NCBI GenBank assembly: GCA_947683425.1
Contig: CANTUQ010000004.1
Location: 12,376,001 to 12,440,000 of the forward strand
Direction of reading: 5' to 3'
Origin: Excoecaria cochinchinensis
Lineage: Eukaryota; Streptophyta; Magnoliopsida; Malpighiales; Euphorbiaceae
DNA: 64,000 nt
Shown: positions 1-11,397 of the stretch, piece by piece
Layout of the letters: each line of letters starts with the position of its first letter
Numbering within the stretch: the first letter of the stretch is position 1
Translations under genes and position numbers: made by a program
The notes under the pieces: model-generated
What the model was told of the DNA's origin: nothing
Databases searched by the model: none
What the model saw: the letters and a program-made list of their open reading frames with translations, nothing else

Positions 1-523
1 AGTGGCAGGTGCGATCAAGTTAGAGGAATCTGAGTTGATCAAGCAGAGAATTGAGCACAAGAGGAAAGCACCGGACAGTGGACATAGAAGTGGTAAGAAG
101 TCGAGAGGAGCTCCGAGTGGCCAAGGTGTGAAGAGTTCGGTTCCGGTACGTTCAGAAGTTGGGAGTGTAGCCCCACCTACCAGTAAGGGAAGTGTGATCC
201 CGAACTGCGAGCATTGTCAGAAGCGCCATTGGGGCGAGTGCAGAAGGATCTCTGGAGCATGCTTTAGATGTGGGAGTCAAGAGCATATGGTAGCTAATTG
301 TCCGGATCGAAGAGAGCTTTAGGGTCAACCCGAGAGTAGAGTCAGTAGTCAGAGATCGAGAGGGAATCGTAGCGTAAGAGGCAGTGGAAGACCTTCTCGG
401 GTGCCATCAGAGACAGTGCAAAAGCAGCAAACCGAAGAAGTTTATGTGCACCCGCGAGTGTATGCAATGCTAGGAGAGGATGCAGCGGATCGAGCAAGAC
501 CTTCCGGTAAGTTGTGTTATTAG
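1..523 (+). pseudogene. Tekay/Del-type gypsy gag, C-terminal part with zinc knuckle
   Basis: The frame is open from the window edge, so the true start lies outside. Residues about 87-100 (counting from base 2) form a CX2CX4HX4C zinc knuckle (C87, C90, H95, C100), preceded by another Cys/His group at C69, C72, H76 and C80. This double arrangement is typical of gag in Tekay/Del chromoviruses, where it binds the genomic RNA. A TAG at 320-322 interrupts the frame, but the same frame is then open to the stop at 521-523, so this is one nonsense change rather than general decay. In autonomous relatives protease and reverse transcriptase follow; here the frame runs within 90 bp into the polypurine tract and LTR, so pol is absent. 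Lineage is inferred from the knuckle and the LTR end. Confidence 0.8.
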
Positions 524-613
524 CTTTCGGCTAAGTTTCGGTTTGTTTTCGGTTGTTGGATTTTCGGATAGCGGGAAAATTTCAAGGACGAAATTTCTTT
601 AAGGGGGAGTGAT
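524..613 (+). other. 3' internal end and polypurine tract of the Tekay-like element
   Basis: This 90-bp stretch holds the sequence GACGAAATTTC followed by the purine run AAGGGGGAGTGA, ending directly at the LTR start TGTAAC. The same wording (GAGGACGAAATT, then a G-rich purine run, then the LTR) recurs at 39130-39162 in another Tekay element. It is the plus-strand priming site for reverse transcription. Confidence 0.8.
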
Positions 614-2097
614 TGTAACAACCCAAAAAGGGCCTAGTCGAAAAATTAAGGGTAATTTAGTAATTGGTACAAGAGGAATTAGGATAATAAGGATTTATTG
701 CAAAGAAATTAATTAAATAAGTTAAGTGGAGGAATTATTTGGTGTGCATGTAGTGTATGGAAGTAGGATGTTTGATGTGTAGTAATCTAGTGGATAGTGT
801 GTGTGGTGCCTTGGATGTAATTATGTTAAGAGATTATATTGAGTGGGTTGTGTTTGGTGCCAAGGGCAAGTTAGTCAAAGTGGGTTTTGTTGGTCCTTTA
901 GGAAGGTGCCATGTGGCCTGGGTCGGTGAGGGTAATTAATGTGAAGTGAGGGAAGGAGAGAGGAAAGGAAAAAAGCAGATTTTTTCTTCTCTCTCACGTT
1001 TCCTGCTCTCCTCCTTCCTCTTCTTCACTTCTTCTTGCTCTCTCTTGCTTGTTGACAACGTGGATCTTCAAGTGGTAGTGGGTTTCTGAGTTTTGAAGCG
1101 GGTTTTGAAGGTAAGTGCTTGGATTTCTTGAGTTTTATCTTGGGTTCTTCGCATGGCTTTTCACACTGTGTAAGTTATGTTTTGTATTTTTATACTAGTG
1201 TATTAATGTTTTTGACTCGTGTTAATAACTAATGGCATTGTCTAGTATTAAGTGTTTAGAATAAGTGTCTTAAGCCTGAAGTGTTAAGGTAGTGGATAAT
1301 AAAGCATGCTTAAGAAGGGTTAGTGAGTGCAGCTGCCTGTGTTGGCCCCCGTTTGGGTCTTTCGGCCGACCTCCGAGATGCTCATTCTCCACGTAGTGAT
1401 AAACTGTTTTGAGACTCTGGTCTCCCGTGCTACCTTCGGGTGTAAAAACTGTTTTGAGGCTTCGGTCTCCCGTGTCGTGTTCCTGTATCCTCCACCAGTG
1501 AAATTCTGGCTATTATTTGAAGTGTCTGGTGTTTATTTAGTGAAGTGTTATTAATTTTGTGCGTTTCTTTTTGTTAGTGTTATTGCTTCGTGCTTTCTAT
1601 TATATTCTGATTTGATATAGTGATTCTTGATTTATTTATCTCTGTTCTCTGATACTTAGTGAATTCTATATGTTGATGCATGTTTACTTTTGAGTATTAA
1701 TGCATGATATATTGCATAGTGTTCTGTTGTTTGTTTCCTCCCCACTAAGCGTTATCGCTTAGCACGGGTTCTTTTCCCGTGTAGGTGGCAAGGTTTTGAG
1801 TTCCAGTTCGAGTTTCAAGTCGCACATCTGCAGGCTAGCCAATAGGAGTAGAGTTATTTATTTTTGTCTCCTCCTGTAATTCTTTTTGTATATGTATTAT
1901 TTTTGTAAAGGATTTAAGATGTAATCTTTTGGATATTGTATATAACTCTATGTTTTGATTATATATAATGTGATGTATATTTTTCTATTATTATGGTTAG
2001 TGAATGCTTCCGCTGTATGTTTGCCGTGTCGTGAGTGAGCGTCGGGTAGCGTGCCCGCCAGCGCCCTTCCAACGGTGACGGCGATGGGGGCGTTACA
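614..2097 (+). mobile_element. Tekay-type 3' LTR (1484 bp)
   Basis: The LTR starts TGTAACAACCC and ends GGGCGTTACA, giving a perfect 6-bp terminal inverted repeat TGTAAC/GTTACA. It follows a polypurine tract and cuts into a minus-strand copia gag at 2098. A CT-rich leader at about 970-1045 is followed by a splice-donor-like GTAAGT at 1111-1116. A reduced form of the hairpin domain (GTGGATA, GCATGC) lies at about 1275-1345. The paired-hairpin module (ACTAAGCG, CGCTTAG, CACGGG, CCCGTG) lies at 1741-1785. Two direct copies of a roughly 30-bp unit (AAACTGTTTTGAG...GTCTCCCGTG) lie at about 1398-1475. The 5' LTR would be left of the window. Confidence 0.85.
1111..1116 (+). promoter_or_regulatory. 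Conserved LTR splice-donor-like site
   Basis: GTAAGT lies 497 bp from the LTR start, just after a CT-rich leader. The same hexamer, or GTGAGT, occurs at the matching place in every Tekay LTR here that retains this segment. Its use as a splice donor is inferred. Confidence 0.45.
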
Positions 2098-2420
2098 ATT
2101 TACTTGAGATGAGTACTCAACTCATAAGCCTCCATATTTTCCAGATGCTTCTGAAGTTCTGGAGCCATGGTAGCAAACATAAGACAGCCAACGTCCACAG
2201 AATCATCAACATGTTTCTTGTAATTATCTTTGACTGCCCTTATGGCATCAGCAGGTGGCTCATTGGGAATAGGCTCATCCAGCACATACAACTTCCTTTC
2301 CTGCTTGAGAACAATTCTCAAGTTCTTGAACCAGTCAAGGAAGTTTGTGCCAGTTTCTTTAAGTTTGTCCTTCTCAAGGACTGATCGCAGTGACATAGTA
2401 GATGTATTATTGGATGCCAT
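2098..2420 (-). pseudogene. Copia gag, N-terminal fragment
   Basis: The minus-strand ATG is at 2418-2420 and the frame runs open for about 107 codons until the Tekay LTR at 2097. Visible segments such as TNFLDWFKNLRIVLKQERK and YVLDEPIPNEP are characteristic of plant Ty1/copia gag (UBN2 / gag-polypeptide of LTR copia-type families), the structural protein of the virus-like particle. A longer upstream reading (to 2465) is possible, but the ATG at 2420 gives the N-terminus usual for the family. There is no internal stop; loss of function comes from truncation by the insertion. Confidence 0.8.
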
Positions 2421-3032
2421 TAATCTACAAACATGCAAGATAAATAATATTAGTACCAATTTCATTTTAGGTTTTCTTATAAACTCCCACTAAAATAATA
2501 ACCCCCAATAATAATTACAATAATTATAATAATTTAGTGGGCTAAGATCCATATTTCAGCTAACTCTAAGTCAGCTTTGGCATGACGCTTATAGTTAAGT
2601 TATTTAGGTAGGTAGCTCATTTACCAATTATATCTTATATAACTCTTAGATCATTTATGGGGTTTTGACATCATATGCCCCGGCATGTTATAATCCCATC
2701 TTATGCCCCATAGGCCCAAAACCGTTTTGATAGCCTAATTAAGTCTAACCATTTTAAACATATGAGTAGCATCATTACCCATCCTGCCTTACTAGGATAA
2801 ACTAATTTACTTCGCTTTAGCAAAACCCACATTTTGGTGATCTTAGTCTTGACAAGTGTTTCTAATAATGGGTGGCATATGACTTAAAATTATGGTGAGG
2901 GATTTAATTTTAACTTATGATGTCTAATTGTTTATATACATCATGCATCAATTCATACATGCCATCTCACATGTATAATCATTCATCACATCATATGCAA
3001 AGAAAATATGCATAATATATATAAAACCATGT
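2421..3032 (-). other. Copia leader, left piece
   Basis: AT-rich sequence without an open frame, between gag and the Athila-A insertion. It is continuous across Athila-A: the CATAG at 3033-3037 recurs at 14509-14513, where the leader resumes. Confidence 0.65.
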
Positions 3033-3037
3033 CATAG

Positions 3038-4578
3038 TGTTAGTGTTTTTCTAAGCGCTAATTTCCACAAGCATACGGTGTACCGAAATAGTACAAAAGA
3101 TGTCGATCCCACAAGGAATGTGCTAATTATTACACACTACTACTACTCACTTTTAATATTGTTTACAATGATCATTAATTCGTGAGTTAAATCTAAACTA
3201 CTCTATTATGCAAACTACATAAACCTAGTTCATGTTAATCAAAGAAGACAAAACATATAATGAAGAATTAACAATTATAAAACTTGATTCCATCATTTAA
3301 TTATAATTTTAATCTCTCAAGTAAGCCAAGTTGGAATATAGTTCCAATTTACTCTCTCGACATAAATTAGAGTGCCTAAAACATACATTTATAATTCTAA
3401 CTCACAATTTTCATTAATGAATTAGAGGGTTATATATGCAAATTTTAGGAATAATCACCAACCTATAACAACCATTTAATATTACGATTTCTCAAATAAT
3501 ACTTCAATGATGAACTTCCATTAGCTGTAAGTAAGAATTTATCTTTCAATTAAACACTTGCTTATAAAAATTATGCATAAAAATACTAATAGAAAATTCT
3601 ACATTAAAAGACTACTAATTTAGATGGAAGTAGAAAATAACATAAATATTCAAGTTCTCAACTAATATTCATTTGATTTACAGAGAAGAAATAATAGATG
3701 AGAGTGATGAGAAAGAAATCTTTCAACCATTTTCTCAAACCCTTGTAAAAATTCTTCTTCTCCTTGGTCTTCTTCTTCAAAACATGAAAACAAACTAAGT
3801 AAATCTAACTACAGTGCTTACAGGAAATAAAATTTAACTTTTAATAAAAATAATCCACTAAAATACATCCTCTCTAAATTAAAGTTGACAAACAAATTTA
3901 TAAAATTCCAAAAGTTGTGTTCCCTCCTTCAAAACTTGCAAATGTTGGTGAAAAATTATACCTTTTCAATGACTTTTCGTAGAAAACTGCCCCAACGGAT
4001 AGTTCTGTCGTGCTCGCGATCACTGTTGCGCTCGCGACAGAACACGGATTGCCCTTTTTCCCTTTCCTTTCTTTCCTCTTTTCTCTTCCTTCTCTCTGGC
4101 CATTCATGGCTCGCGATCCCCTTTCACGAGTTGTGAACTTCTTGTGTGGGTCGTGAGTTTGGCTCACGTCTCTTGACTTTCGCTTTTTCTTCTTTCTTTA
4201 CTTTCTCTGGCCCCTCACTCTACATCATCACGAGTCATGATATCCTTTCACGACTTATGACCCTATTCCTCATCTTTGAACATTCTTCCTTCTTCAAGCA
4301 TTTGTGTCTTCTGCTTTCTTAATTGGTCCTTCACGAGTCGTGCTCCTCATTCCAGCTTCATACTTTTCTTCATGACTCATGACTTCAATCATGAGTATGC
4401 TCTTTCCTCCACCAGTTTAGGCTCTTTTCTTCCTTTTTTTTTTTATCTAAATCACCCTATAAAATACAAAAACAAGTAAACTAAACAAATAACATGACAA
4501 ATACATATATTTACATAATTAAGTTCTTAAATTCACATAAAATATATACTAAATAATACATCAATTAGGCACTTATCA
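3038..4578 (-). repeat. Athila-A 3' LTR (1541 bp)
   Basis: Boundaries come from alignment with the copy at 12953-14508, the TSD, and the adjacent polypurine tract on the right. It starts TGTTAGTG and ends CACTTATCA on the plus strand. It carries palindromes of two classes: the CTGTCG...CGACAG class at about 3999-4043, and CACGAGT/ACTCGTG-type units from 4110 to 4400. A TATA-like TTTATAAATTT lies on the minus strand at about 3893-3905, downstream of the palindromes in the element's own direction. Confidence 0.92.
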
Positions 4579-4600
4579 AAATTCCCCCACATTTACCCCA
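4579..4600 (-). other. Athila polypurine tract
   Basis: On the minus strand GGTAAATGTGGGGGAATTT directly precedes the 3' LTR start TGATAAGTGCC. A purine run with GGGGGAATTT before TGATAAG is characteristic of Athila/Tat elements and primes plus-strand synthesis. Confidence 0.85.
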
Positions 4601-5658
4601 TGCTTGTCCTCAAGCAAGAGAAAAGAATAAGAAAATTTAATACCAATATACTAAGTAGACAATATTATACAGCATTGTTCATAAGGTATATCACACAAGA
4701 AATAAAATATCTCATATACTCAAAATATCAGTTAATCAAGTTTTAAAACATGAACTGAAAATTTAACAAGTCATCATACTTTACTCATTTCAACGTCAAG
4801 ATTATAGAGTCCCAAAACTAAATATGTTTCAGAGATAAAATATTGATCATAAACTTTAAAACTCTAAAGTTACTAGCTGCTTTTAGGACAATTTGTAAGC
4901 ACACTTCCCCTTAATCCAATCTCATGGCATTTTTAGACTTTTCCTTTTTTTTTTTTCTTTTCATCCTTCTTTTTGTTTTGAACATGGGTATTTTTTTTTC
5001 ATTTTTATCCCATGAATAGCAAGAGAATGTAGTATGGGTGCGTTTTACGCTCCATCCCATACATTTCAATTTTGGATGTACATCTTGCTTTCTTTTTCTT
5101 GTTATGAACACTGTGGGTTCATTTTATTCTCCATCCCCCTTTATTTTTTTTCTTTTTGAGTCCTCATCCATTATTGAAAAGACAAAAGGGTAAGTATTAT
5201 GGCTATAGTTTCCATAGGCAACTAGAACACAAAAATTTTAAACTAAATGAGCAAATTCCAACTTAAAAACATAGGTAGTAAAAAGACTAAACAATCTATA
5301 ATGTTGCAAAAAGTAAAAGAAAATAATTTGAAAAACTTAAAACACATGCTAAAAATTTTGAAAAACTAGTAAAATGAGCATAAAAGATAAATGACTAAAC
5401 AACCTATATAACATACCAATTGAACAATGCCCTATAATAAAACTCGCTAAAAAGCCTAATTGAGAAATAAAATCACACAAACAACTAACATCTAAAACAT
5501 ACTAACAAAAACTCATCAAACACAAACAAACTTATAAACATACTCACTCCCCCACACTTAGAACCAACATTGTCCTCAATGTGAAGAAATGAGATAAAGG
5601 TAAACAAGAAAAACAAAAATAAAATAAAAGTAAAAGGAATCAAGAAAAACTCCCCTAA
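4601..5658 (-). other. Athila-A 3' noncoding region
   Basis: AT-rich and without open frames. Near 5549-5583 the minus strand reads GAGGACAATGTTGG followed by TAAGTGTGGGGG, a conserved phrase that follows ORF1 in Athila-type elements. A related phrase (GGACAACAACTTTG, AAGTGTGGGA) appears at about 50482-50507 in Athila-B. Confidence 0.6.
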
Positions 5659-6815
5659 TCATGTTGAAGGTGGAGATGAGAGAACTAAATACCCAGCTTG
5701 AGCTATAAATGTATGCACATTATGCTCAAGCCTCCTTTGTCTTCTAGCCATAGAAGAAAGTTGATCTTGCATAGAAGACTGGTTTTGTAAAAGCTGCTCA
5801 AGCATAGCTGGCACATTAGAGGTAGAAGACCCCACAATAGGTGCAGCAGGCACATCAGCTGGAGCATCATGCATAGTATCATCACCACTGCCCCCATCAG
5901 CATTAGCCTCATCTTCTTGTGGAGCAGATGGTACAGGAAGATCCCTCTAACAAGACCTTGAATGTGGTGGGATTTCTTGAAAAGTCCTACTAACAACCTC
6001 TCCACGCACAAATAAATTTTGACTGAAATAAACACAAGGACGATCTCGATAATAGCAACGAAAATCAACATCTAAATTTCATGCAAGAACAGTAATGATA
6101 TGCCCATGAGTTATAGCTGAGTCATGTTTGTTAGCACAATTCAACAACTGAGTACAAACCCAATAAGACCAACATACATCTTATCTCTTATGCACACACA
6201 ACATAAAAAATAATTCATTAAAAGAAACTCTATTAAATTCAGACCGGTTAAAAATCAAAGATGCAAAAATCTTATGCAAAACCCAATATTTTTAATCTTC
6301 GATAAACATAGATTTAGCATCTCTATCTCTATATGATGTTTGCAAACTAGTTAAAAATGTCCAAAATGCATCAGGTTTAAAAGATTTTGGTGGATCAAAT
6401 AAACCAGTTTGAGAAAACCCAAACATGCAATTCATCATAAAATAAGTCAGAGTGTGTGCTTTTCCATCCAATCAAAAATCTAACCAATATTCATTATCCT
6501 CATTCCTTTGCAAAGTGGTATAAAATTTAAGCATTAAATCAGGATAAATATCCTCATGGATATTGGCAAATCTAAGGAAGCCATAAAATGACAACATTTC
6601 ATTTACAGTATCTAGCATGCCTACCTGTTCAGGAAGAGTTGCTGTAAAATACTTACATTGCAAAAATGGTCTGTCTTGAAGGGTAAGATATTTGGTACCT
6701 TCATCTATAAAAAAAATTGAAAAACCAGCAACAAATATGGTAGAGATATCTCCTTCTTCATCCTCCTGTTTAGCTTGTTCAATGCGTGAGATTGATGGGT
6801 CCTTGGTTCTTACCA
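5659..6815 (-). pseudogene. Athila ORF1 (env-position protein) with in-frame stops
   Basis: Starts at the minus-strand ATG at 6813-6815 (N-terminus MVRTKDPSIS) and ends after SSPPST at 5659. Reading straight through gives one frame of about 385 codons with five stops and no frameshift: the open pieces 6472-6870 and 5659-5874 are in the same phase. Segments such as DEGTKYLTL, NEMLSFYGFLRF and the C-terminal MLEQLLQNQSSMQDQLSSM (likely coiled coil) resemble the Athila ORF1 family, which lies after pol in Athila elements. Its function is unknown; an env-like role has been proposed for the lineage. Each stop could come from one C-to-T change (CGA to TGA, CAA to TAA, CAG to TAG), as expected from cytosine methylation. 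Confidence 0.7.
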
Positions 6816-7269
6816 TTGTGTTTGTTAAATAGAGATTTAAAAAGAAACAGGAAAGTAAAACCGAAGACAATCAAAGAAGAAGAATGAAAGGAAAATAGAG
6901 GAAAAAGAAATTCAGAATACTGAAGGAACTGAGGAGACAGAAAGAAAACAAAATGAAAGAAAGAAGATAAAGGATTGAAAATGAAGTGGCGACTCGTGAA
7001 CGAGAGTGCGAGAAAGGGAAATGTGAAAAGTTAAGTGAAATAAAAAGAAAGGAAGGAATACGAAAAGTCATTATGTTTTAGGGTTTTGAAATTAAAATTT
7101 CCCTCTATAATTTCTAATTTTGTGTTTTAATGGTTTAGGGTTAAATTAAGTTAAGTTAATTGAAATTAAGGCAGAACAATTTGAGGAAAAAGCAAATTAA
7201 ACAAATTAGTAGAAAAATAATGAGAAGAGAAAACAAAATAACGTGCTGAAAGAAGGACTCAGGCTATTC
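6816..7269 (-). other. Leader upstream of Athila-A ORF1
   Basis: On the minus strand this is a pyrimidine-rich stretch (TTCCTTTC, CTTTCTTCC runs at about 6850-7060) between the palindrome array and ORF1. It matches in position the CT-rich leader exons of Athila-B and Athila-C. I see no clear TATA box here. Confidence 0.4.
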
Positions 7270-7508
7270 GCTTCACGAGTCGTGAATCATCTTCACGACT
7301 CGTGAAGGGGCCACTCTGATGAAGCCCTGCCTTGCGTAGCCAATTTTGCACGACTCGTGTACTGCAAGCACGAGTCGTGCGATATTGGGAAGTAGATCAT
7401 TCTGTCGCGAGCGCGATGCACATCGCGCTCGCGCCAGAAGCATCGCCTCGCTCCCTTGAGAAGCATTGCCCTCTGTCGCGATCGTGATGTTTGTCGTGCT
7501 CATGACAG
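7270..7508. repeat. Palindrome array between gag and ORF1 of Athila-A
   Basis: Four successive palindromes. At 7270-7306 the arms are CTTCACGAGTCGTGAA and its exact complement. At about 7349-7380 they are GCACGACTCGTG and its complement. At about 7410-7439 CGCGAGCGCGATG faces CATCGCGCTCGCG. At about 7473-7508 a weaker unit runs from CTGTCGCGATCG to CATGACAG. Each arm is itself a short palindrome (CACGA-GT-CGTG; TCGCG-AG-CGCGA). The same two classes occur in this element's LTRs. Confidence 0.85.
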
Positions 7509-7748
7509 CGGCAACCAACTTGACATACACACATTTTTTTTTCTTTTTTTTAAAAAGAAATTAATAAATAACAAAACACATAATTTAACTATATTTACCT
7601 ATAGAACAACAACAAACTTTGTTAGATTATTAAAATTCAAAATATGAAAACATTAATTAACAAATTTGCACAAACTAGTCTATAACAACACCAAATACAT
7701 ATAGAAAGAAAACCTAATTAAGTAACCTAAATAAAAGACTAGAAAAAT
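7509..7748 (-). other. Noncoding stretch after gag
   Basis: AT-rich, no frame. This is where protease through integrase would stand in an autonomous Athila; nothing of them is recognisable. Confidence 0.5.
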
Positions 7749-9015
7749 TTATGGCTTCTTGTGCTCCCTAGGATTCTCTTTTGTATTACTTGGAAGACAT
7801 CCTAGACTTCTAGATGGTAAAGAACTTGCTAATTGCCCCAATTGAACCTCAAGATTATGAATAGATGAAGCATGATTCTTAGTGATTTGTTCAACTTTTG
7901 CTTCAAGCTTCTTTTGATTTTCATCTTGAGCTCTCATCCTAAAATTTATCTCCTCAATGAATTTATCAATTTTTCCTTCAAAAGCTCCAAACCTATCTTG
8001 TGGTTGTTGGTATCCCACACCCCTATTTTGGTTATTGTTATTATTTCCCCATGACAAATTAGGATGGCTCCTCCAACCAAGGTTATAGGTATTAGAATAT
8101 GGATTCCCCAGCCCTTGGCCTTGGACAAAATTAACTTGTTCCTCCTTACTCACCATTCCTAAATTGCAATTGTTACTCATATGCCCGTGTTGACCACAAA
8201 CATTGCATGCATTTGATGGACTTCTTCCCATACTTAGGCTATTAACCCTATGAGTTAAAGCTTCAATTTGTGCTTGTAATGTAACCTAGAATCTATTGAA
8301 TGGACCCCCCCTAGCATTAGAGTTATTAGATTCCCTTACTCTTTCTGTAGGCCACATACAATTATTCAAGGACATTTCTTCCAATAGCTCAAATGCTACT
8401 TCAGTTGTTTTCCTCATAAGGGAACCTCCAGCTGCAGCATCAATAGTACCTCTTGTGGTAGGATTCATCCCATTGTAGAAGGTTTGCATCAATAGCTCCC
8501 TTGGAAGGTTGTGATGTGGACACATTCACTGCAATTCCTTAAATCTTTCCCATGCTTCATACAATGATTCATTATCAAATTGCATAAAAGTTGGGATATC
8601 TTTTATAATTTTTGCAGTTTTGGCTAGAGGGAAATATTTTGATAAAAATGCTTGGGCCAATTGGTCCCTAGTGGTAATTGATCCTCTAGTTAATGAATTC
8701 AACCAAGCCTTGGCTTTATCCTTCAAAGTGAAAGGAAAAAGTCTAAGCTTAATTGCATAATTAGAAACTCCATTAATTTTAAAAGTATCGCATATCTCTA
8801 GAAAATATGCCAAATGAGCATTAGGATCCTCATTTGCCAAACGATAAAACTGAATGCTATTTTGAATCATTTGTAAAAGAGAAAGTTTAATTTCAAATTG
8901 GTTAGCATTTACCGTAGGCCTTACCACACCTTGTTGAGCACTACTCAATGCGGGTGTAGCAAAATCCATCAACCTTGGTGGATTTTCCTCTTCAGTGATT
9001 ATTGGTCTCTTGTTC
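7749..9015 (-). pseudogene. Athila-A gag (nucleocapsid), split by a solo LTR
   Basis: The start codon and first residues (MNK) lie at 12695-12701, on the far side of the Tekay solo LTR; the frame resumes at 9015 as KRPIITEEENPPRLMDF. Retrotrans_gag segments follow (NEDPNAHLAYFLEICDTFK, LFPFTLKDKAKAWLNSL, QAFLSKYFPLAKTAKI, ESLYEAWERFKELQ). A TGA at about 8526 and a TAG at about 8286 interrupt the frame without shifting it. Then comes a CX2CX4HX4C knuckle (ACNVCGQHGHMSNNCN, near 8170-8215) and the Athila hallmark NPYSNTYNLGWRSHPN. The protein ends at LPSNTKENPREHKKP, the point where the polyprotein normally runs on into protease. Confidence 0.88.
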
Positions 9016-9464
9016 AGTAACACCCCCTACATCCCCGTTGGAAGGGCGCGGGTCCGCTACCGACGCTCAGTCACATACATGCAACTTATGCTAAGCGAAG
9101 GCATACAATCATGCAAAAACATGGGGAAATTAAAAACTTTTGAGGGCACAAGGTGATCATGCATTCCATCGCACACACACACATGAGCACTAAGCGAAAG
9201 CATACTATCATGCACACAAGCATTCATTCAGCGGAAGCATTCAATAGGCAGAAAAGATATAAAAATTAATTCAAGACGTTAATATTCAAAAACACTTACA
9301 TAGCCCAAAATTATATCAAGATCTTTAAATCTATACATATACAAAACATTACTGAATTACAAAATCCAAAATTACATAAGCTGATAACAAAATACAGAAC
9401 TTCTAAACTCCTATGTGGTCGACCCTGCAGATGCTCGACTCGAACCGAACCAAACCTGCCACCT

Positions 9465-9503
9465 GCACGGGAAAAGAGCCCGTGCTAAGCGATAAACGCT
9501 TAG
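9465..9503 (-). promoter_or_regulatory. Paired-hairpin module of Tekay LTR
   Basis: Two adjacent inverted repeats: CTAAGCG with CGCTTAG, and GCACGGG with CCCGTGC. The same pair occurs at 1741, 18058, 31145, 37531, 48166 and 62203, always near the LTR 3' end. Function unknown. Confidence 0.7.
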
Positions 9504-10614
9504 TGGGGAGAACATACAAGCAATATGGATGACCATTCACAATGGTCGCCAAAGCAAGTCACATACGCAAATGGCACATGCAAATAACCATAATAGATGG
9601 ATATGCAAGCCTGCATAGGAAAGCCATGCATTCGGAAGATCATACACACATACTTATACAAATTACCTGAGTGCTCATCTCAATATCATATTCGTCCGAA
9701 AACTACACTCTTATATCATATTAAGCAAAGCCCCAAGCAGACAAAGGATCACAGTAGATACAAATATTCATGTAAAACTACATACAAATTCTCATGCATA
9801 TACTTACCGGGCTCGCCGAGAGATCAGCTAGCAACACTTCACCATATATAATCTCGTGAACATTTACACATGCAAATATCATACTAAGGTACCGTTACTT
9901 TAGCGGAAACCCATTCTCATGCAACACAGTTACCAAGCAATAATACACTCAACTACCATGCATCATTACCAGGTATCAACATATACTTTAATCATGTCAC
10001 AAGACGCATACACTAAATGGAACCCAAGGTATAACATCAAATCACCACACTTCCACTGCTCGACTCTAATCCATACAATATCATGCCTTGAAATGTAAAC
10101 ACATGAACACACGCCGAAATCACTACAATAGGATAAACTAGAGAGAGAGAGAGAGAGAGCGCACGCAACATAACACCATATATATAACATTCCAAGGTCA
10201 AGAGCACATTCATACGTATTTTGATTCACATACATCACCATAACAGTCAATAGGATAAAATCATGGTTTTGTACGTGTTTACTAATCATAGCATTCAAAA
10301 CCTATTAATTCATATTCTTATAAGCATGACATGATAAAGTATATTCATGGCATTCGAAAGATCATGGTCACAGCCATGCACGTCTTAGTTCCAATACTTA
10401 TATTCCACAATCGATGGCATACAATACATTCACAATATGATATACATATACATATATATGCAGATAAATATGACCAATTCACATGTTTAGGTCATACTCA
10501 ACCCATTCAGAGGTTCATAATCACATTCGGATACATAACCGATTCACATGTCCAGAATCATGCTCATTCGAATATCACATTCTCTTGTTCATATTACGAA
10601 AAACAAACAGAATA

Positions 10615-10889
10615 CCTGCTGACTCAAAATAGTGGATAACGAGTATACTATCACCACCTTACGGGTGCGAATCGAATACTATCATATAATTTTATTCAAA
10701 ACATTTTTCTGAAGGGGATCTTAAACAAGATCCAAACACATTAAAAAGGATCGCGAGGATCCGAGCACATAAAGGGTTCGTGAGGAACCAAACGGGGGAC
10801 CTGATCAGGGTCCAAACATTCAAAGGGGCTGCAGCTAACGAAACTCTATTAGGCATGCCTAACTATCCACTAGACTGACTCTTGCAGGC
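10615..10889 (-). promoter_or_regulatory. Multi-hairpin domain of Tekay LTR
   Basis: On the minus strand the CTAGTGGATAG arm (10866-10873) pairs with TTATCCACTA (10631-10639). Between them lie TTAGGCATGCCTAA and 5-bp-stem hairpins GGACC/GGTCC, GGTTC/GAACC, GGATC/GATCC and GGATC/GATCC. Homologous to 16919-17195. Confidence 0.7.
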
Positions 10890-11090
10890 CATGCAAAAAT
10901 ATTCCATAATCGAAACATAATATTCAATATAATACCATGCAACAAAGATAATTACAATTAAATATAACTTAAAAACTGAGGTGACATTAAATAACTATTA
11001 AGAACCAGAACATAAGTTAAAGTGAACAAAGGACAAGAATTAAAACATCAAAATTCAAGACAGAAGACATTTAGAAACATGTTGTGGGAG

Positions 11091-11397
11091 AGGAGGCGGT
11101 CACTACTTGTGACAGGGGCTTACTGTCACGACTCATGACAATCGTCACTACTAGTGATAGGGGCTTACTGTCACGACTCGTGACAGTCGTCACTACTAGT
11201 GACAGGGGCTTGGCTTACTGTCACGACTCGTGACAGTCGTCACTACTAGTGACAGGGGCTTACTGTCACGACTCGTGACAGTCATAACTACTAGTGACAG
11301 GGGCTTTGCTTACTGTTACGACTCGTGACAATCATCACTACTAGTGACAGGGGCTTACTGTCACGACTCGTGACAGTCGTCACTACTAGTGACAGGA
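11091..11397. repeat. Tandem array of double palindromes, six units
   Basis: Six units of 45-50 bp, each with two palindromes: TCACTACTAGTGA and TGTCACGACTCGTGACA, joined by GGGGCTT spacers. The sequence TGTCACGA-C-TCGTGACA has perfect 8-bp arms. Two units carry a short extra piece (GGCTT or TGCTT). The array lies about 1.3-1.6 kb from the LTR start. Confidence 0.9.

Noticed and set aside
4911..5111. Lys-rich 66-codon minus-strand frame
   Set aside because: Translation of poly-T tracts in the Athila-A 3' noncoding region.
10139..10160. GA repeat as a possible GAGA-factor promoter element
   Set aside because: A simple dinucleotide microsatellite, present in only one LTR copy.
11091..11397. 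CRISPR-like look of regularly spaced repeats
   Set aside because: Units are tandem palindromes with near-identical spacers inside an LTR of a plant retrotransposon; there are no unique spacers and no cas genes.
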